In this document: positions 56,082-64,000 of the stretch, piece by piece | How the letters are laid out: each line of letters starts with the position of its first letter | Numbering within the stretch: the first letter of the stretch is position 1 | DNA from: Herbaspirillum frisingense GSF30 | GTDB taxonomy: Bacteria; Pseudomonadota; Gammaproteobacteria; Burkholderiales; Burkholderiaceae_D | Direction: 5' to 3' | NCBI RefSeq assembly: GCF_000300975.2 | Contig: NZ_AEEC02000016.1 | Coordinates: 1-64,000 of the forward strand | DNA length: 64,000 nucleotides | Made by a program: the position numbers and the translations under genes | Notes under the pieces: model-generated | The model's database searches: none | What the model saw: only the letters and a program-made list of their open reading frames with translations | Told to the model about the DNA's origin: nothing

Positions 56082-56282
56082 CTACGGCAGATGGACGGGA
56101 AGCAGGCGGGAGCCAGCCTCCTGGCGGCCATCCCTGAGCACGTAATCGACTTCGCTGGCGCCGATGCCCAGGTCATTGAGTTCGCGGGCATCCATGCCCC
56201 GGATCTCAACGACTGCGGCGCCGCGTGATCTGCTGTAGTCCCCGAGTACGCGGGCAAGGACCTGGCTGACGATAGGCCACAT
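56082..56282 (-). CDS. DUF1127 domain small protein
   Basis: 66 residues. The central segment RGMDARELNDLGIGASEVDYVLRDGR is the DUF1127 motif, so it is a short helical basic protein. In other proteobacteria members bind RNA or ligands and affect phosphate or carbon regulation; the role here is unknown. Start with AAGGAGAAG 4 nt upstream. Divergent from the LysR gene and convergent with the chemoreceptor. Confidence 0.8.
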   Translation of the reverse strand: MWPIVSQVLARVLGDYSRSRGAAVVEIRGMDARELNDLGIGASEVDYVLRDGRQEAGSRLLPVHLP

Positions 56283-56372
56283 GGACTTCTCCTTGGTTGA
56301 ATGCGCACATGATCAGGCAATCCAGGCTATTGGTAAAATTGAGTTTGATGACACCTATTATCAGGAAAACTG

Positions 56373-57269
56373 ATGCGAGAACTCAGCCTGGACCAGTTGC
56401 GTACACTGGTCACCATCGTCGATTTGGGGACTTTTTCGGCCGCTGCCAATGCGCTGCACCTGGCCCAGCCCACCATCAGCCTGCATGTCAGCGATCTTGA
56501 GGCGCGCCTGGGCGGTGCCCTGCTCATGCGTGGCAGTCGCCGCGTACAGGCCACGGCCCTGGGCGCACTGGTGATCGAACGGGCCAGGCGACTGTTACGC
56601 GACGCCGACGATCTGCTGGAGGTGGCCAGAAAACACGTGGAAGGCAAGGTGGGCCGGGTGCGACTGGGGACGTCGACGGGGGTGGTGGTCAATCTGCTGC
56701 CGCGCGTATTGCGCAAGCTGGAAAGCAGCTTTCCCGGCATCGATGTGGAGGTCAACATCCTGGGCTCGAACGAGACCATGGCGCGCCTGCAGGAAGGCAC
56801 GCTCGACATCGGCCTGGTGGCCACCCCGATCCAGTCTTCCAAGGACATCCTGATCACGCACTGGCGCAGTGACCGCATGATGGCCTTCCTGCCGGCCACA
56901 TGGAAATCACCGGCTGCCATCAAGCCGGGCTGGCTGGTGGACAAGCCAATGATCTTCAACGACGCGACCACGCAAATGTATCGCCTGACCATGGCCTGGT
57001 TTGCCGAGGCCGGGGAAAACCCGCGCGCGCGTATCGAACTCAACTACAACGAAGCCATGAAGAGCCTGGTCTCGGCCGGCTACGGCGCCGCCGTCCTGCC
57101 GCTGGAACAGCCCCTGGCCGCCGAGCTGGAGCGCCACAAGGATATCCGCATCGTTCCCCTCTCCCCGGTACTCAAGCGCCACATCGGCGTGGCGCATCGT
57201 GCCCTGCCCGGCCTGGACAAGGCGACGGCCAACGTGCTGGAGACGATACGGCAGTTCGAGCAGGCCTGA
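56373..57269 (+). CDS. LysR-family transcriptional regulator
   Basis: 298 residues. N-terminal HTH SLDQLRTLVTIVDLGTFSAAANALHLAQPTISLHVSDLEARLGGALL. The effector domain starts at about residue 90 (GRVRLGTSTGVVVNLLPRVLRKLESSFPGIDVEV). Start with AGGA about 6 nt upstream. It precedes the DSD1-type enzyme gene on the same strand by 150 nt and could regulate it, although a better match is the other LysR, whose promoter shares the 41-bp element. Confidence 0.92.
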   Translation: MRELSLDQLRTLVTIVDLGTFSAAANALHLAQPTISLHVSDLEARLGGALLMRGSRRVQATALGALVIERARRLLRDADDLLEVARKHVEGKVGRVRLGTSTGVVVNLLPRVLRKLESSFPGIDVEVNILGSNETMARLQEGTLDIGLVATPIQSSKDILITHWRSDRMMAFLPATWKSPAAIKPGWLVDKPMIFNDATTQMYRLTMAWFAEAGENPRARIELNYNEAMKSLVSAGYGAAVLPLEQPLAAELERHKDIRIVPLSPVLKRHIGVAHRALPGLDKATANVLETIRQFEQA

Positions 57270-57316
57270 ACCGGGGTCTCCCCTGCCAGCCCGTCTTCCG
57301 GAGGCACACACAGGCT

Positions 57317-57357
57317 CATTAACGAGCGTTTAATGCTGGATTCAATGAGCATTAAGC
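57317..57357 (+). promoter_or_regulatory. 41-bp regulatory element, copy 1
   Basis: CATTAA-N7-TTAATG followed by ATT-N8-ATTAA at the right, with extra dyads (TTAATGCT/AGCATTAA at 57330-57355; GCTCATT/AATGAGC). It ends 63 nt before the start of the DSD1-type gene. 29 of 41 positions match copy 2. Confidence 0.78.
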
Positions 57358-57419
57358 ACAGCCCCGGGCGCATCTCCTATAGTCAGCACTCCTTCACGTG
57401 CAATTTTCAGGAGTTCCCC

Positions 57420-58550
57420 ATGAGCCTGGCATCCCTGCCCACGCCCACCGCCTTGATCGACATCACCCGCATGGAGCGCAACATCGCCCGCATGCAGCAG
57501 CGCATGGATGCGCTGGGCGTGCGCTTCCGCCCCCACGTCAAGACCACCAAGTGCCAGCAGGTCGTGCAGGCGCAATTGCAGGCCGGGGCGAGCGGCATCA
57601 CCGTCTCCACCCTGAAGGAGGCCGAGCAGTTCTTTGCCGCCGGCATCGGCGACATCGTCTATGCCGTAGGCATGGCGCCTACCAAGCTGGAGCAGGCGTT
57701 GGCCCTGCGTCGCCAGGGCTGCGATCTCAAGATCGTGGCCGACAGCGTGGCCTGTGCCGAGGCCATCGTGGCCTTCGGCCGGGAGCACGATGCATCGTTT
57801 GAAGTCTGGATCGAAATCGACGTCGATGGCCATCGCTCCGGCATCGCCCCGGACGATGCCGTCCTGCTGGCCGTGGGATCGATACTGCACGCAGGCGGCA
57901 TGCGCCTCGGCGGGGTATTGGCCCATGCCGGCTCCAGCTACGACCATGACAACGATGCCGCCCTCATCGCCGTGGCCGAACAGGAACGCGCCGGCTGCGT
58001 ACGCGCCGCCGAACGCCTGCGCGCCGCCGGCCTGCCGTGCGAGGTCGTCAGCATCGGTTCCACCCCGACCGCCCTGCGCGCCGAACAGTTGCGTGGTGTC
58101 ACCGAGGTGCGGGCCGGGGTCTACGCCATGTTCGATCTGGTGATGTACAACGTAGGCGTCAATACGCTCGATGACATCGCGCTGAGCGTGCTGACCACCG
58201 TGATCGGCCACCAGCCCGAGAAAGGCTGGGCCATTGTCGATGCCGGATGGATGGCCATGAGTCGCGACCGGGGTACCCAAGGGCGCCGCCAGGATTTCGG
58301 CTATGGCCAGGTCTGCACCGAGGATGGCCAGGTGCTGCAAGGCTACCTGATGAGCGGTGCCAACCAGGAGCACGGCATCCTCTCGCGCCAGGGCAGCCCG
58401 GATAGCCAGATCGCACAGCACCTGCCGATCGGGACGCGCCTGCGCATCCTGCCCAACCACGCCTGCGCCACCGGTGCGCAGTACCCGCACTATCAGGCCA
58501 TCGCCGCCGACGGCAGCGTGACGACCTGGCCGCGCTTCAACGGCTGGTAG
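57420..58550 (+). CDS. DSD1-type PLP enzyme (D-serine dehydratase / D-threonine aldolase-like)
   Basis: 376 residues. An alanine-racemase-type TIM barrel: PLP lysine in FRPHVKTTKCQ (about 36-46), phosphate/PLP contacts in VWIEIDVDGHRSG and HAGSSYDHD. Near the C-terminus PNHACATG offers His-x-Cys, the metal pair of eukaryotic-type D-serine dehydratases; D-threonine aldolases have His-x-Asp there. So deamination of D-serine or a related D-beta-hydroxy amino acid is likelier than retro-aldol cleavage, though both are open. Start at 57420, AGGAG 6 nt upstream. A shared 41-bp element ties it to the RidA-ALDH-M20 genes. Confidence 0.85.
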   Translation: MSLASLPTPTALIDITRMERNIARMQQRMDALGVRFRPHVKTTKCQQVVQAQLQAGASGITVSTLKEAEQFFAAGIGDIVYAVGMAPTKLEQALALRRQGCDLKIVADSVACAEAIVAFGREHDASFEVWIEIDVDGHRSGIAPDDAVLLAVGSILHAGGMRLGGVLAHAGSSYDHDNDAALIAVAEQERAGCVRAAERLRAAGLPCEVVSIGSTPTALRAEQLRGVTEVRAGVYAMFDLVMYNVGVNTLDDIALSVLTTVIGHQPEKGWAIVDAGWMAMSRDRGTQGRRQDFGYGQVCTEDGQVLQGYLMSGANQEHGILSRQGSPDSQIAQHLPIGTRLRILPNHACATGAQYPHYQAIAADGSVTTWPRFNGW

Positions 58551-59748
58551 GCGCCGCGCCGTTCAGGCCGCTGCTGAAATAGGATTGCGCCAACGCCACC
58601 CAGTAGCGCACGCCCTCTTCGATGATGTCATCGTTGAAGTCGTAGTGCGGGTGGTGCAGCGAATGGGAGCTGCGGTCCTGCGGCGCATTGCCGATCAGGA
58701 CATAGGTCCCCGGCCGCTCCTCCAGCATGAAACCGAAATCCTCGGAGGTCATGTTGGCGGGGATGCCGGTGTGGATGCGCGCATCACCGAAGGTGGTGCG
58801 GATCACCCGTTCACAGAAGTCGGTCTCGGCCGGTGTATTGATGGTCGCCGGGTAGTACTGGAAGAATTCCACCTCCACCTGCGCGCCATAGGCGTCGGCC
58901 AGCGCATGACACATGCGGCGGATGTCTTCCTGCAACTTCTGCTGCAGGGTCGATGAGAGCGTGCGGATGGTGCCGCGCAGCTCGGCGCGGTCGGGAATCA
59001 CGTTGTCGGTATCACCCGCATGGAACATGCACACCGAGATCACGGCCGGATCGACCGGGTCCTTGTGACGGGCGGCGATGGTCTGGCACTGCAAGACCAT
59101 GGAGCAGGCCAGCGGAATCGGGTCCAGCCCGAGATGCGGCTGGGCCGCGTGCGCGCCCTTGCCGGTGATGGTGATCTTCAGGCGCGAGCCGGCGGCCATG
59201 ATGGGACCGGTGCGCAGGCCGAACTGCCCGGCCGGCAGGCCTGGCCAGTTGTGCATGCCGAACACGGCCTCGGTCGGGAACTGTTCGAAGAGGCCATCCT
59301 CGATCATCTTGCGCGCCCCCGCTCCACCCTCCTCGCCCGGCTGGAACACGAAGTGCACGCTGCCCGCCAGCGTCGGCATCTGCCTCAGCACCCGGGCCGC
59401 ACCCAGCAGCATGACGGTATGGCCGTCATGGCCACAGGCATGCATGACGCCGTGCGAGCAGGAAGCATGGGCGAAGTCATTGGCCTCGGTGATGGGCAGG
59501 GCGTCCAGGTCGGCGCGCAGCACGATGCCGCGCTGCGGGTCGCTGCCCGGCAGGCTGGCCACCACGCCGGTGTCACCCAGGCCACGGGTGACGGCATAGC
59601 CCAGTGACGCCAGTTCCCGCACCACCACGTCGGCGGTGCGATGTTCCTCGAAGCGCAGTTCGGGATGCGCATGCAGGTCGCGGCGCAGGCCGGCCCAGTG
59701 GGCCAGATGCGGGTGCAGGCTGTCGTGCTGATGGGGGGTGTGTTCCAT
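58537..59748 (-). CDS. M20 metallopeptidase-type amidohydrolase (hippurate hydrolase-like)
   Basis: 403 residues. Di-metal hydrolase: ligands in MHACGHDGHTVMLLG, VFQPGEEGGAGARKMIEDG and a late HHPHYDFNDD. The dimerisation domain is inserted between (VISVCMFHAGDTDNVIPDRAELRGTIRTL). Enzymes of this group split N-acyl amino acids such as hippurate, N-acetylcysteine or related amides. Overlaps the convergent DSD1-type gene end by 14 nt. 31 nt after the ALDH gene, so in one leftward operon with ALDH and RidA. Confidence 0.91.
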   Translation of the reverse strand: MEHTPHQHDSLHPHLAHWAGLRRDLHAHPELRFEEHRTADVVVRELASLGYAVTRGLGDTGVVASLPGSDPQRGIVLRADLDALPITEANDFAHASCSHGVMHACGHDGHTVMLLGAARVLRQMPTLAGSVHFVFQPGEEGGAGARKMIEDGLFEQFPTEAVFGMHNWPGLPAGQFGLRTGPIMAAGSRLKITITGKGAHAAQPHLGLDPIPLACSMVLQCQTIAARHKDPVDPAVISVCMFHAGDTDNVIPDRAELRGTIRTLSSTLQQKLQEDIRRMCHALADAYGAQVEVEFFQYYPATINTPAETDFCERVIRTTFGDARIHTGIPANMTSEDFGFMLEERPGTYVLIGNAPQDRSSHSLHHPHYDFNDDIIEEGVRYWVALAQSYFSSGLNGAAPTSR

Positions 59749-59779
59749 GATGCGGCTCTGTCTCCGGTTCGGCAGGCAA

Positions 59780-61255
59780 TCAGGCGTAATAGCCCAGGAT
59801 CGATTTCACTTCCATGTACTCTTCCATGCCCTCGACGCCGTATTCGCGGCCGTTGCCGGACTGCTTGTAGCCGCCGAAAGGCGCCTGCGGGTCCCAGGCC
59901 GGGTAGTTCAGGTGGACCTGGCCGGACTGGATGCGGGCCGCCACGGCGCGTACCTGGTCCTTGTCGGTCCCCTGCACATGGGCGCCCAGGCCATAGACGC
60001 TGTCATTGGCGATGGCGATGGCTTCTTCCACGCTGTCGTAGGGCAGGATGGCCAGGACCGGGCCGAAGATTTCCTCCTGCGCGATCACCATGTCGGTATG
60101 CACGTCCGAGAAGATCGTGGGCCGCGCATAGTAGCCCTGCTCCAGCCCCTGCGGGCGTCCGGGACCGCCGGCCAGCAGCCGGGCACCATCCTGCAGGCCG
60201 GCCTCGATCATCTGCTGCACGCGCAGGAACTGGGCGCGATTGGCCAGCGGGCCATGGGTGGTGGCCTCCTGCCAGGGGTCGCCCACCTTCATCTGCGCCA
60301 GCGCTGCCAGCGCCAGGGCATGCACACGATCCAGCGCCACGCGGGGCACGATCAGCCGCGTCGGCGCGCTGCAGGACTGGCCCATGTTGCGCAGGGCGGC
60401 CGCCACCCCGGGCGGGATGGCGCGCTCCAGGTCGGCATCCGGCAGCACCAGGTTGGGCGATTTTCCACCCAGCTCCTGGGCCACGCGCTTGACGGTGGTC
60501 GCGGCCGCCTGCGCCACCAGCACGCCGGCACGGGTGGAGCCGGTGATGGAAATCATGTCCACCTGGGGATGCACGGACAGGGCCGCGCCGACTTCGGCGC
60601 CGGTGCCATTGACCAGGTTGAAGACCCCGGCCGGCACCCCGGCTTCATGCACGATCTCGGCGAACAGCAGCGCCGACAGCGGCGACAGTTCGCTGGGCTT
60701 GAGCACCACCGTGCAGCCGGCCGCCAGGGCCGGGCCGACCTTGGCGGTGATCTGGTAGATCGGCCAGTTCCAGGGCGTGATCAGGGCGCACACGCCGATG
60801 GGCTCGCGCACGATGGCGGTGGTGCCACGTGGGCGGATGAAGGGATAGGCGGCCAGGTTGTCGCGGGCCACGCGCAGGTGCTCGGCCGCCAGCGGCACGT
60901 GGGCGTTGCGGGCGTAGCCGATGGGCGCGCCCATTTCCAGCGTGAGCGCCTGGGCGAACAGTTCGCTGCGCTCCAGCAGCAAGGCATGCACGCGGCCCAG
61001 CAAGGCGGCGCGCTCGGCCGGCGAAGTCGCGGCCCAGGCCGGGAAGGCCCGTCGTGCGGCCTGCACCGCATGGTCCACATCGGCAGCATTGCCCAGCGCG
61101 ATCTCGCCGACCGCCGCTTCGGTGGCCGGGGCGATGACGCTGGCGCATTCGCTGCCCTGCGGGCGCACCCAGGCACCATCGATATAGAAATGCGCCAGCC
61201 GGGCGGTGCGGCCCAGGTGGTCCAGCGGAAGTGAGGCAGAAGCGTGGAGGGTCAT
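59780..61255 (-). CDS. Aldehyde dehydrogenase
   Basis: 491 residues. NAD(P)-dependent ALDH with the catalytic Glu in ELGGKSPNLVLPDADLE and the nucleophile Cys in NMGQSCSAPTRLIV. Also TGSTRAGVLVAQ (cofactor binding), and NSVYGLGAHVQG-like NDSVYGLGAHVQGTDKDQ near the C-terminus. Substrate unknown; an aldehyde released by the neighbouring PLP or FAD enzyme is plausible. 66 nt after RidA and before M20, one operon. Confidence 0.93.
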   Translation of the reverse strand: MTLHASASLPLDHLGRTARLAHFYIDGAWVRPQGSECASVIAPATEAAVGEIALGNAADVDHAVQAARRAFPAWAATSPAERAALLGRVHALLLERSELFAQALTLEMGAPIGYARNAHVPLAAEHLRVARDNLAAYPFIRPRGTTAIVREPIGVCALITPWNWPIYQITAKVGPALAAGCTVVLKPSELSPLSALLFAEIVHEAGVPAGVFNLVNGTGAEVGAALSVHPQVDMISITGSTRAGVLVAQAAATTVKRVAQELGGKSPNLVLPDADLERAIPPGVAAALRNMGQSCSAPTRLIVPRVALDRVHALALAALAQMKVGDPWQEATTHGPLANRAQFLRVQQMIEAGLQDGARLLAGGPGRPQGLEQGYYARPTIFSDVHTDMVIAQEEIFGPVLAILPYDSVEEAIAIANDSVYGLGAHVQGTDKDQVRAVAARIQSGQVHLNYPAWDPQAPFGGYKQSGNGREYGVEGMEEYMEVKSILGYYA

Positions 61256-61321
61256 GTCGGGATGTCCTTGGGTCGGAGTGGGTCCTGCTCGCGCAACGGC
61301 GTGTTCACCGCAGCGGCGTGT

Positions 61322-61726
61322 TCACAACAGCGCGGTCGCCTCGACCTCGATCTGCAGACCGAAATGCAGAGCCGGTACCGGTACGACCGCGCGCGCCGGA
61401 CGGGCAGCCCCGGCCCAGGCCGCATAGATCTGGTTGAACAGGGGCCAGTGCGCCACGTCGGTGAGGTAGATTCGCACCTGCAGAAGCTTGCCGATCTCGC
61501 TGCCGCCACCGATGAGGGCGGTCTCGACATTGGCCAGCACCTGCCGTGCCTGGACTTCGAAGGACGCCTCGGTGAGCTTGTGGCCGCTGGCATCGATGGG
61601 CAGTTGGCCGGAGATGAACAACATGCCGTTGCCGCTGGCGACATGGCTGTAGTGGCCGCCGGGCGTGGCCAGGCCGACCGGGTTGAGGGTGACCGGGTAG
61701 CGGTGGGGATCGGTATCGTGATTCAT
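61322..61726 (-). CDS. RidA family enamine/imine deaminase
   Basis: 134 residues (MNHDTDPHRYP start). RidA-like motifs LFISGQLPIDASG, TEASFEVQARQVLANVETAL and the conserved Arg in LLQVRIYLTDVAH. These proteins hydrolyse reactive enamines and imines made by PLP-dependent dehydratases and by amine oxidases, which fits the neighbouring DSD1-type and FAD enzymes. First gene of the RidA-ALDH-M20 operon, whose promoter carries copy 2 of the 41-bp element. An ATG three codons earlier (61735) is also possible. Confidence 0.9.
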   Translation of the reverse strand: MNHDTDPHRYPVTLNPVGLATPGGHYSHVASGNGMLFISGQLPIDASGHKLTEASFEVQARQVLANVETALIGGGSEIGKLLQVRIYLTDVAHWPLFNQIYAAWAGAARPARAVVPVPALHFGLQIEVEATALL

Positions 61727-61838
61727 GAGGTCCATTGATCGAAGTGAAAAGTCAGAAAACAGATAAGAAACCGGAAAGCAAAACGCTATGCGACCGCAGT
61801 TTCCCTGGATGGACTGTAGCCAGATGGCGCTCATCCAT

Positions 61839-61879
61839 GTTTAATATCCGTTCAATTCACCATTAAGAGGTCTTTAATG
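61839..61879 (-). promoter_or_regulatory. 41-bp regulatory element, copy 2
   Basis: On the minus strand CATTAA-N7-TTAATG (61879-61861), then an ATTGAA-like centre and ATTAAA at the end. It lies between the divergent RidA and LysR genes and overlaps the LysR start codon, so binding would also repress the regulator. Confidence 0.78.
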
Positions 61880-62821
61880 CTGCAACTCGATGACATGCAA
61901 CTGCTGCGCGCCCTTGGCGCGTCGTCTTCGCTGGCCGCCGCCGCTCGCCTGCTGGATCTGACGCCGCCTGCCGTCACGGTGCGCCTGCAGCGCATCGAGG
62001 ACCGCATCGGCGTGCGCGTGGCGCACCGCGCTGCGCGAGGCATCGCCCTGACCGACGAAGGCCAGCGCCTGGTGCAGGAGTCCATGGACATCCTGGAGCG
62101 CATCGAATCGCTCACCGCCAGCATCTCGCGCGAGGCCGACCGCGGCGGGTCCATTGGCGAGACCCAGATCAGCGGATCGCTGCGGGTGGTGGCCCCGTTC
62201 GGCTTCGGTCGCCGCCATGTGGCACCGCTGGTGCGCGATCTGCAGCGCAGCCACCCGCAGCTGGCAATTTCCCTGCTGCTGGCCGAGAGTCCCCTGTCGG
62301 CCGCCACCGGCGCCGATGCCGTGATCTCCATCGGGCGCGTCAAGGACTCTTCGTGGGTCGGGCATTTCCTGGCGCCCAACGAACGCTTCCTGTGCGCCGC
62401 ACCGACGCTGGCACGACGCATGCAGCGCCTGAAACATCCGTCCGAACTGGCCGAGTATCCCTATGTCTGCCTGCGCGAGAACGACGACGACGTCAGTCGC
62501 CTGCGCTTCACTCCCGTGGACCGTGCCGGAGGGCGTACCGGCAAGGCCCTGACGGTCAAGCTCAAGGGCATGCTCTCGTCCAATGACGGCACCATCACCC
62601 GCGACTGGGCGCTCGACGGCGAAGGCTTCGTGGCGCGTTCCGAATGGGATTGCGCCCATCTGGTGGCCGAGGGCCGCCTTGCCCGCATCCTGCCCGGCTG
62701 GCAGCTGGAGCCGGCACCCGTCATGGCGCTGCTGCCCGGGCGCGAGGGCTTGACCACGCGCCAGCGGGTCTTCCTGGAAGCGGCCCGGCGCGCCTTCGAT
62801 CCGGTTCCCTGGCGTCGCTGA
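61877..62821 (+). CDS. LysR-family transcriptional regulator
   Basis: 314 residues. HTH LQLDDMQLLRALGASSSLAAAARLLDLTPPAVTVRLQRIEDRIGVRV. The effector domain begins near residue 95 (SGSLRVVAPFGFGRRHVAPLVRDLQRSHPQLAI). Start with AAGAGG about 6 nt upstream. Divergent from RidA; the start codon lies inside copy 2 of the 41-bp element, whose other copy is at the DSD1-type promoter, so it probably regulates all four catabolic genes and itself. Confidence 0.93.
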   Translation: MLQLDDMQLLRALGASSSLAAAARLLDLTPPAVTVRLQRIEDRIGVRVAHRAARGIALTDEGQRLVQESMDILERIESLTASISREADRGGSIGETQISGSLRVVAPFGFGRRHVAPLVRDLQRSHPQLAISLLLAESPLSAATGADAVISIGRVKDSSWVGHFLAPNERFLCAAPTLARRMQRLKHPSELAEYPYVCLRENDDDVSRLRFTPVDRAGGRTGKALTVKLKGMLSSNDGTITRDWALDGEGFVARSEWDCAHLVAEGRLARILPGWQLEPAPVMALLPGREGLTTRQRVFLEAARRAFDPVPWRR

Positions 62822-62842
62822 CAAGAGCCGCCGGGGGCCACG

Positions 62843-64000
62843 TCAGAAGTCCGCCACCTTGCCCCAGGACGAATCGTTGAAGCGATTCGGGTGATAGGGG
62901 CGCGGATCGACGATGGGCGTAACGCCACTGGCCAGGTCCGCGATCAGGTGCCCGGCACCCGGTCCGATGCCGAAACCGTGGCCGGAGAAACCGGCCGCCA
63001 GGATCAGCCCCGGGGTCTGCGGCAATTCGCCGATGCCTGGCACGCCGTCGGGCGTGCTATCCACGTAGCCGGCCCAGGTATGGGTGACGCGGGCCTCTGC
63101 CAGCTCGGGCAGCAGTTCGATGGCGCGGCGATGAGTGGCACGGATGGACACCGGATCGGCCGGCGCATCCAGGATGCGCATGTGTTCCATCGGCGTGGGC
63201 GCATCCAGGCGCCAGCGCGACAGGCTCTCGTGGCCACTGCGCCAGGCCTGCAGGCCACCCGGCGACAGGTTGCGCCAGCGCTTGGCGAACATCGGCAGGA
63301 ATTGCGGCGAAAAGCGCAGGAACTGCAAGGTCGGATCGACCCGCGCCCGACCACTGATGGCCAGTGCATAAGAGCCGTCACTGCGCCGCGTGACCGCCAC
63401 ACCCGAGGTGTACAGCGCGCCCGGCAAGGGCTCGCTGGTCGGCGCCACACTCATGATGGACTGCCGCACCGAGGCCTGCGGAAAACGGATGCCCAGCTGG
63501 TGGCAGAACGATGACGCCCAGGCGCCGCCGGCCAGGATGGCGGTGCGGGTCTTGATGACGCCGGCTTCGGTGATCACGCCGGAGACGCGTCCACCTTCGG
63601 TTTCGATACCACGCGCCGCGCATTGCTGGATCACGTGGCCGCCCAGCTTCATCACCGCGCGCGCCACCGCCGGTGCCGCCTTGCCCGGATCGGCAGTGCC
63701 GTCGGTGGGCGAGAACACCCCGCCCTTCCAGGGACGTCGGGTGGCGTGGCCACGTTCGGCGGCCTGTTTGCTGTCGAGCATATAGGTGGTCACGCCGGCA
63801 CTCTTGGCGAACTTGCCCCAGGTGGCCCAGCGATTGATTTCCTCGTCATCGTTGGACAGGTAGAGCAGGCCGCAGCGGGTGAAACCGGTGTCCTCGCCGC
63901 TCTCGGCGGCGAACTGCTCCCACAGGTCGATACTCTTGGTCGCCATGGGCAGCTCGCGGGCATCGCGGTTCTGCTGGCGGCACCAGCCCCAGTTGCGGCT
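62843..64000 (-). CDS. FAD-dependent oxidoreductase (D-amino acid dehydrogenase-like), 5' end outside window
   Basis: The visible 385 residues include the NWGWCRQQNRDARELP segment, the substrate part GVVSPTDGTADPGKAAPAVARAV-like GVFSPTDGTADPGKAAPAVARAV, GGAWASSF, and the late VPGIGELPQTPGLILAAGFSGHGFGIGPGAGHLIADL that closes the FAD site. This is the DAO fold. The N-terminal Rossmann loop with the start codon lies beyond position 64000. It should oxidise an amino acid or amine to an imine, which a RidA protein (encoded here) would hydrolyse. Convergent with the LysR gene. Confidence 0.87.
   Translation of the reverse strand, partial: SRNWGWCRQQNRDARELPMATKSIDLWEQFAAESGEDTGFTRCGLLYLSNDDEEINRWATWGKFAKSAGVTTYMLDSKQAAERGHATRRPWKGGVFSPTDGTADPGKAAPAVARAVMKLGGHVIQQCAARGIETEGGRVSGVITEAGVIKTRTAILAGGAWASSFCHQLGIRFPQASVRQSIMSVAPTSEPLPGALYTSGVAVTRRSDGSYALAISGRARVDPTLQFLRFSPQFLPMFAKRWRNLSPGGLQAWRSGHESLSRWRLDAPTPMEHMRILDAPADPVSIRATHRRAIELLPELAEARVTHTWAGYVDSTPDGVPGIGELPQTPGLILAAGFSGHGFGIGPGAGHLIADLASGVTPIVDPRPYHPNRFNDSSWGKVADF

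Overview
The window is a high-GC, gene-dense piece of a betaproteobacterial chromosome. Protein content and gene order (fkpB-ispH, rpmB-rpmG, exbB-exbD-lpxK-trm112-kdsB-adk, a K+-independent proton-pumping pyrophosphatase, many TetR/LysR/SDR genes and efflux functions) fit the Oxalobacteraceae, most likely Herbaspirillum or a close relative. That placement is an inference from protein character and synteny, not from an rRNA gene; I found no rRNA, tRNA, CRISPR array, IS element or prophage.

Layout. 1-12.3 kb: ispH and fkpB, radC, the ribosomal pair rpmB-rpmG, a membrane fatty acid desaturase, a probable purN-rsmB-PLD-mscS operon, a secreted barnase-type RNase with its barstar inhibitor, a patatin phospholipase and an SDR dehydrogenase. 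12.5-21.6 kb: envelope and housekeeping genes (hppA, adk, the exbBD-lpxK-trm112-kdsB operon, divergent xseA, sodB). 21.6-27.8 kb: a polar amino acid ABC importer with a DAO-type flavin oxidoreductase, a divergent IclR regulator, OsmC and a DedA-rhodanese fusion. 28-33.3 kb: a hexarate (glucarate) module: gudD, an MFS transporter broken by a one-base frameshift, a LacI repressor with matching operators at gudD and at its own gene, and a divergent aldo/keto reductase. 33.4-38.5 kb: TetR, ketopantoate-reductase-like protein, exported serine protease, and a MarR regulator with an MFS transporter. 38.7-49.5 kb: regulators and efflux: two TetR/SDR pairs around a complete tripartite RND efflux operon, a third TetR, and a GlxA-type AraC regulator. 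49.7-56.3 kb: M24 peptidase homologue, DUF2076 protein, malic enzyme maeB, a chemoreceptor and a DUF1127 protein. 56.4-64 kb: a probable D-amino-acid / beta-hydroxy-amino-acid catabolic cluster (two LysR regulators, DSD1-type PLP enzyme, M20 amidohydrolase, aldehyde dehydrogenase, RidA, and an FAD oxidoreductase cut by the window end).

The most informative signals not carried by the genes are regulatory. (1) A 41-bp element (29/41 identical) lies in the same transcriptional orientation in front of the DSD1-type gene and the RidA-ALDH-M20 genes. (2) Two 44-bp composite operators, each a 20-mer, 4-bp gap and inverted 20-mer, occur at the TetR/SDR divergent promoter and the RND operon promoter. 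(3) Near-identical palindromes lie upstream of a TetR gene and its neighbouring SDR. (4) Three LacI-type operators define a small glucarate regulon. (5) A symmetrical array of four GGCCAG half-sites lies between glxA-type regulator and M24 genes. I saw no clearly new enzymatic or defence system; the barnase/barstar pair is the closest to a conflict system.
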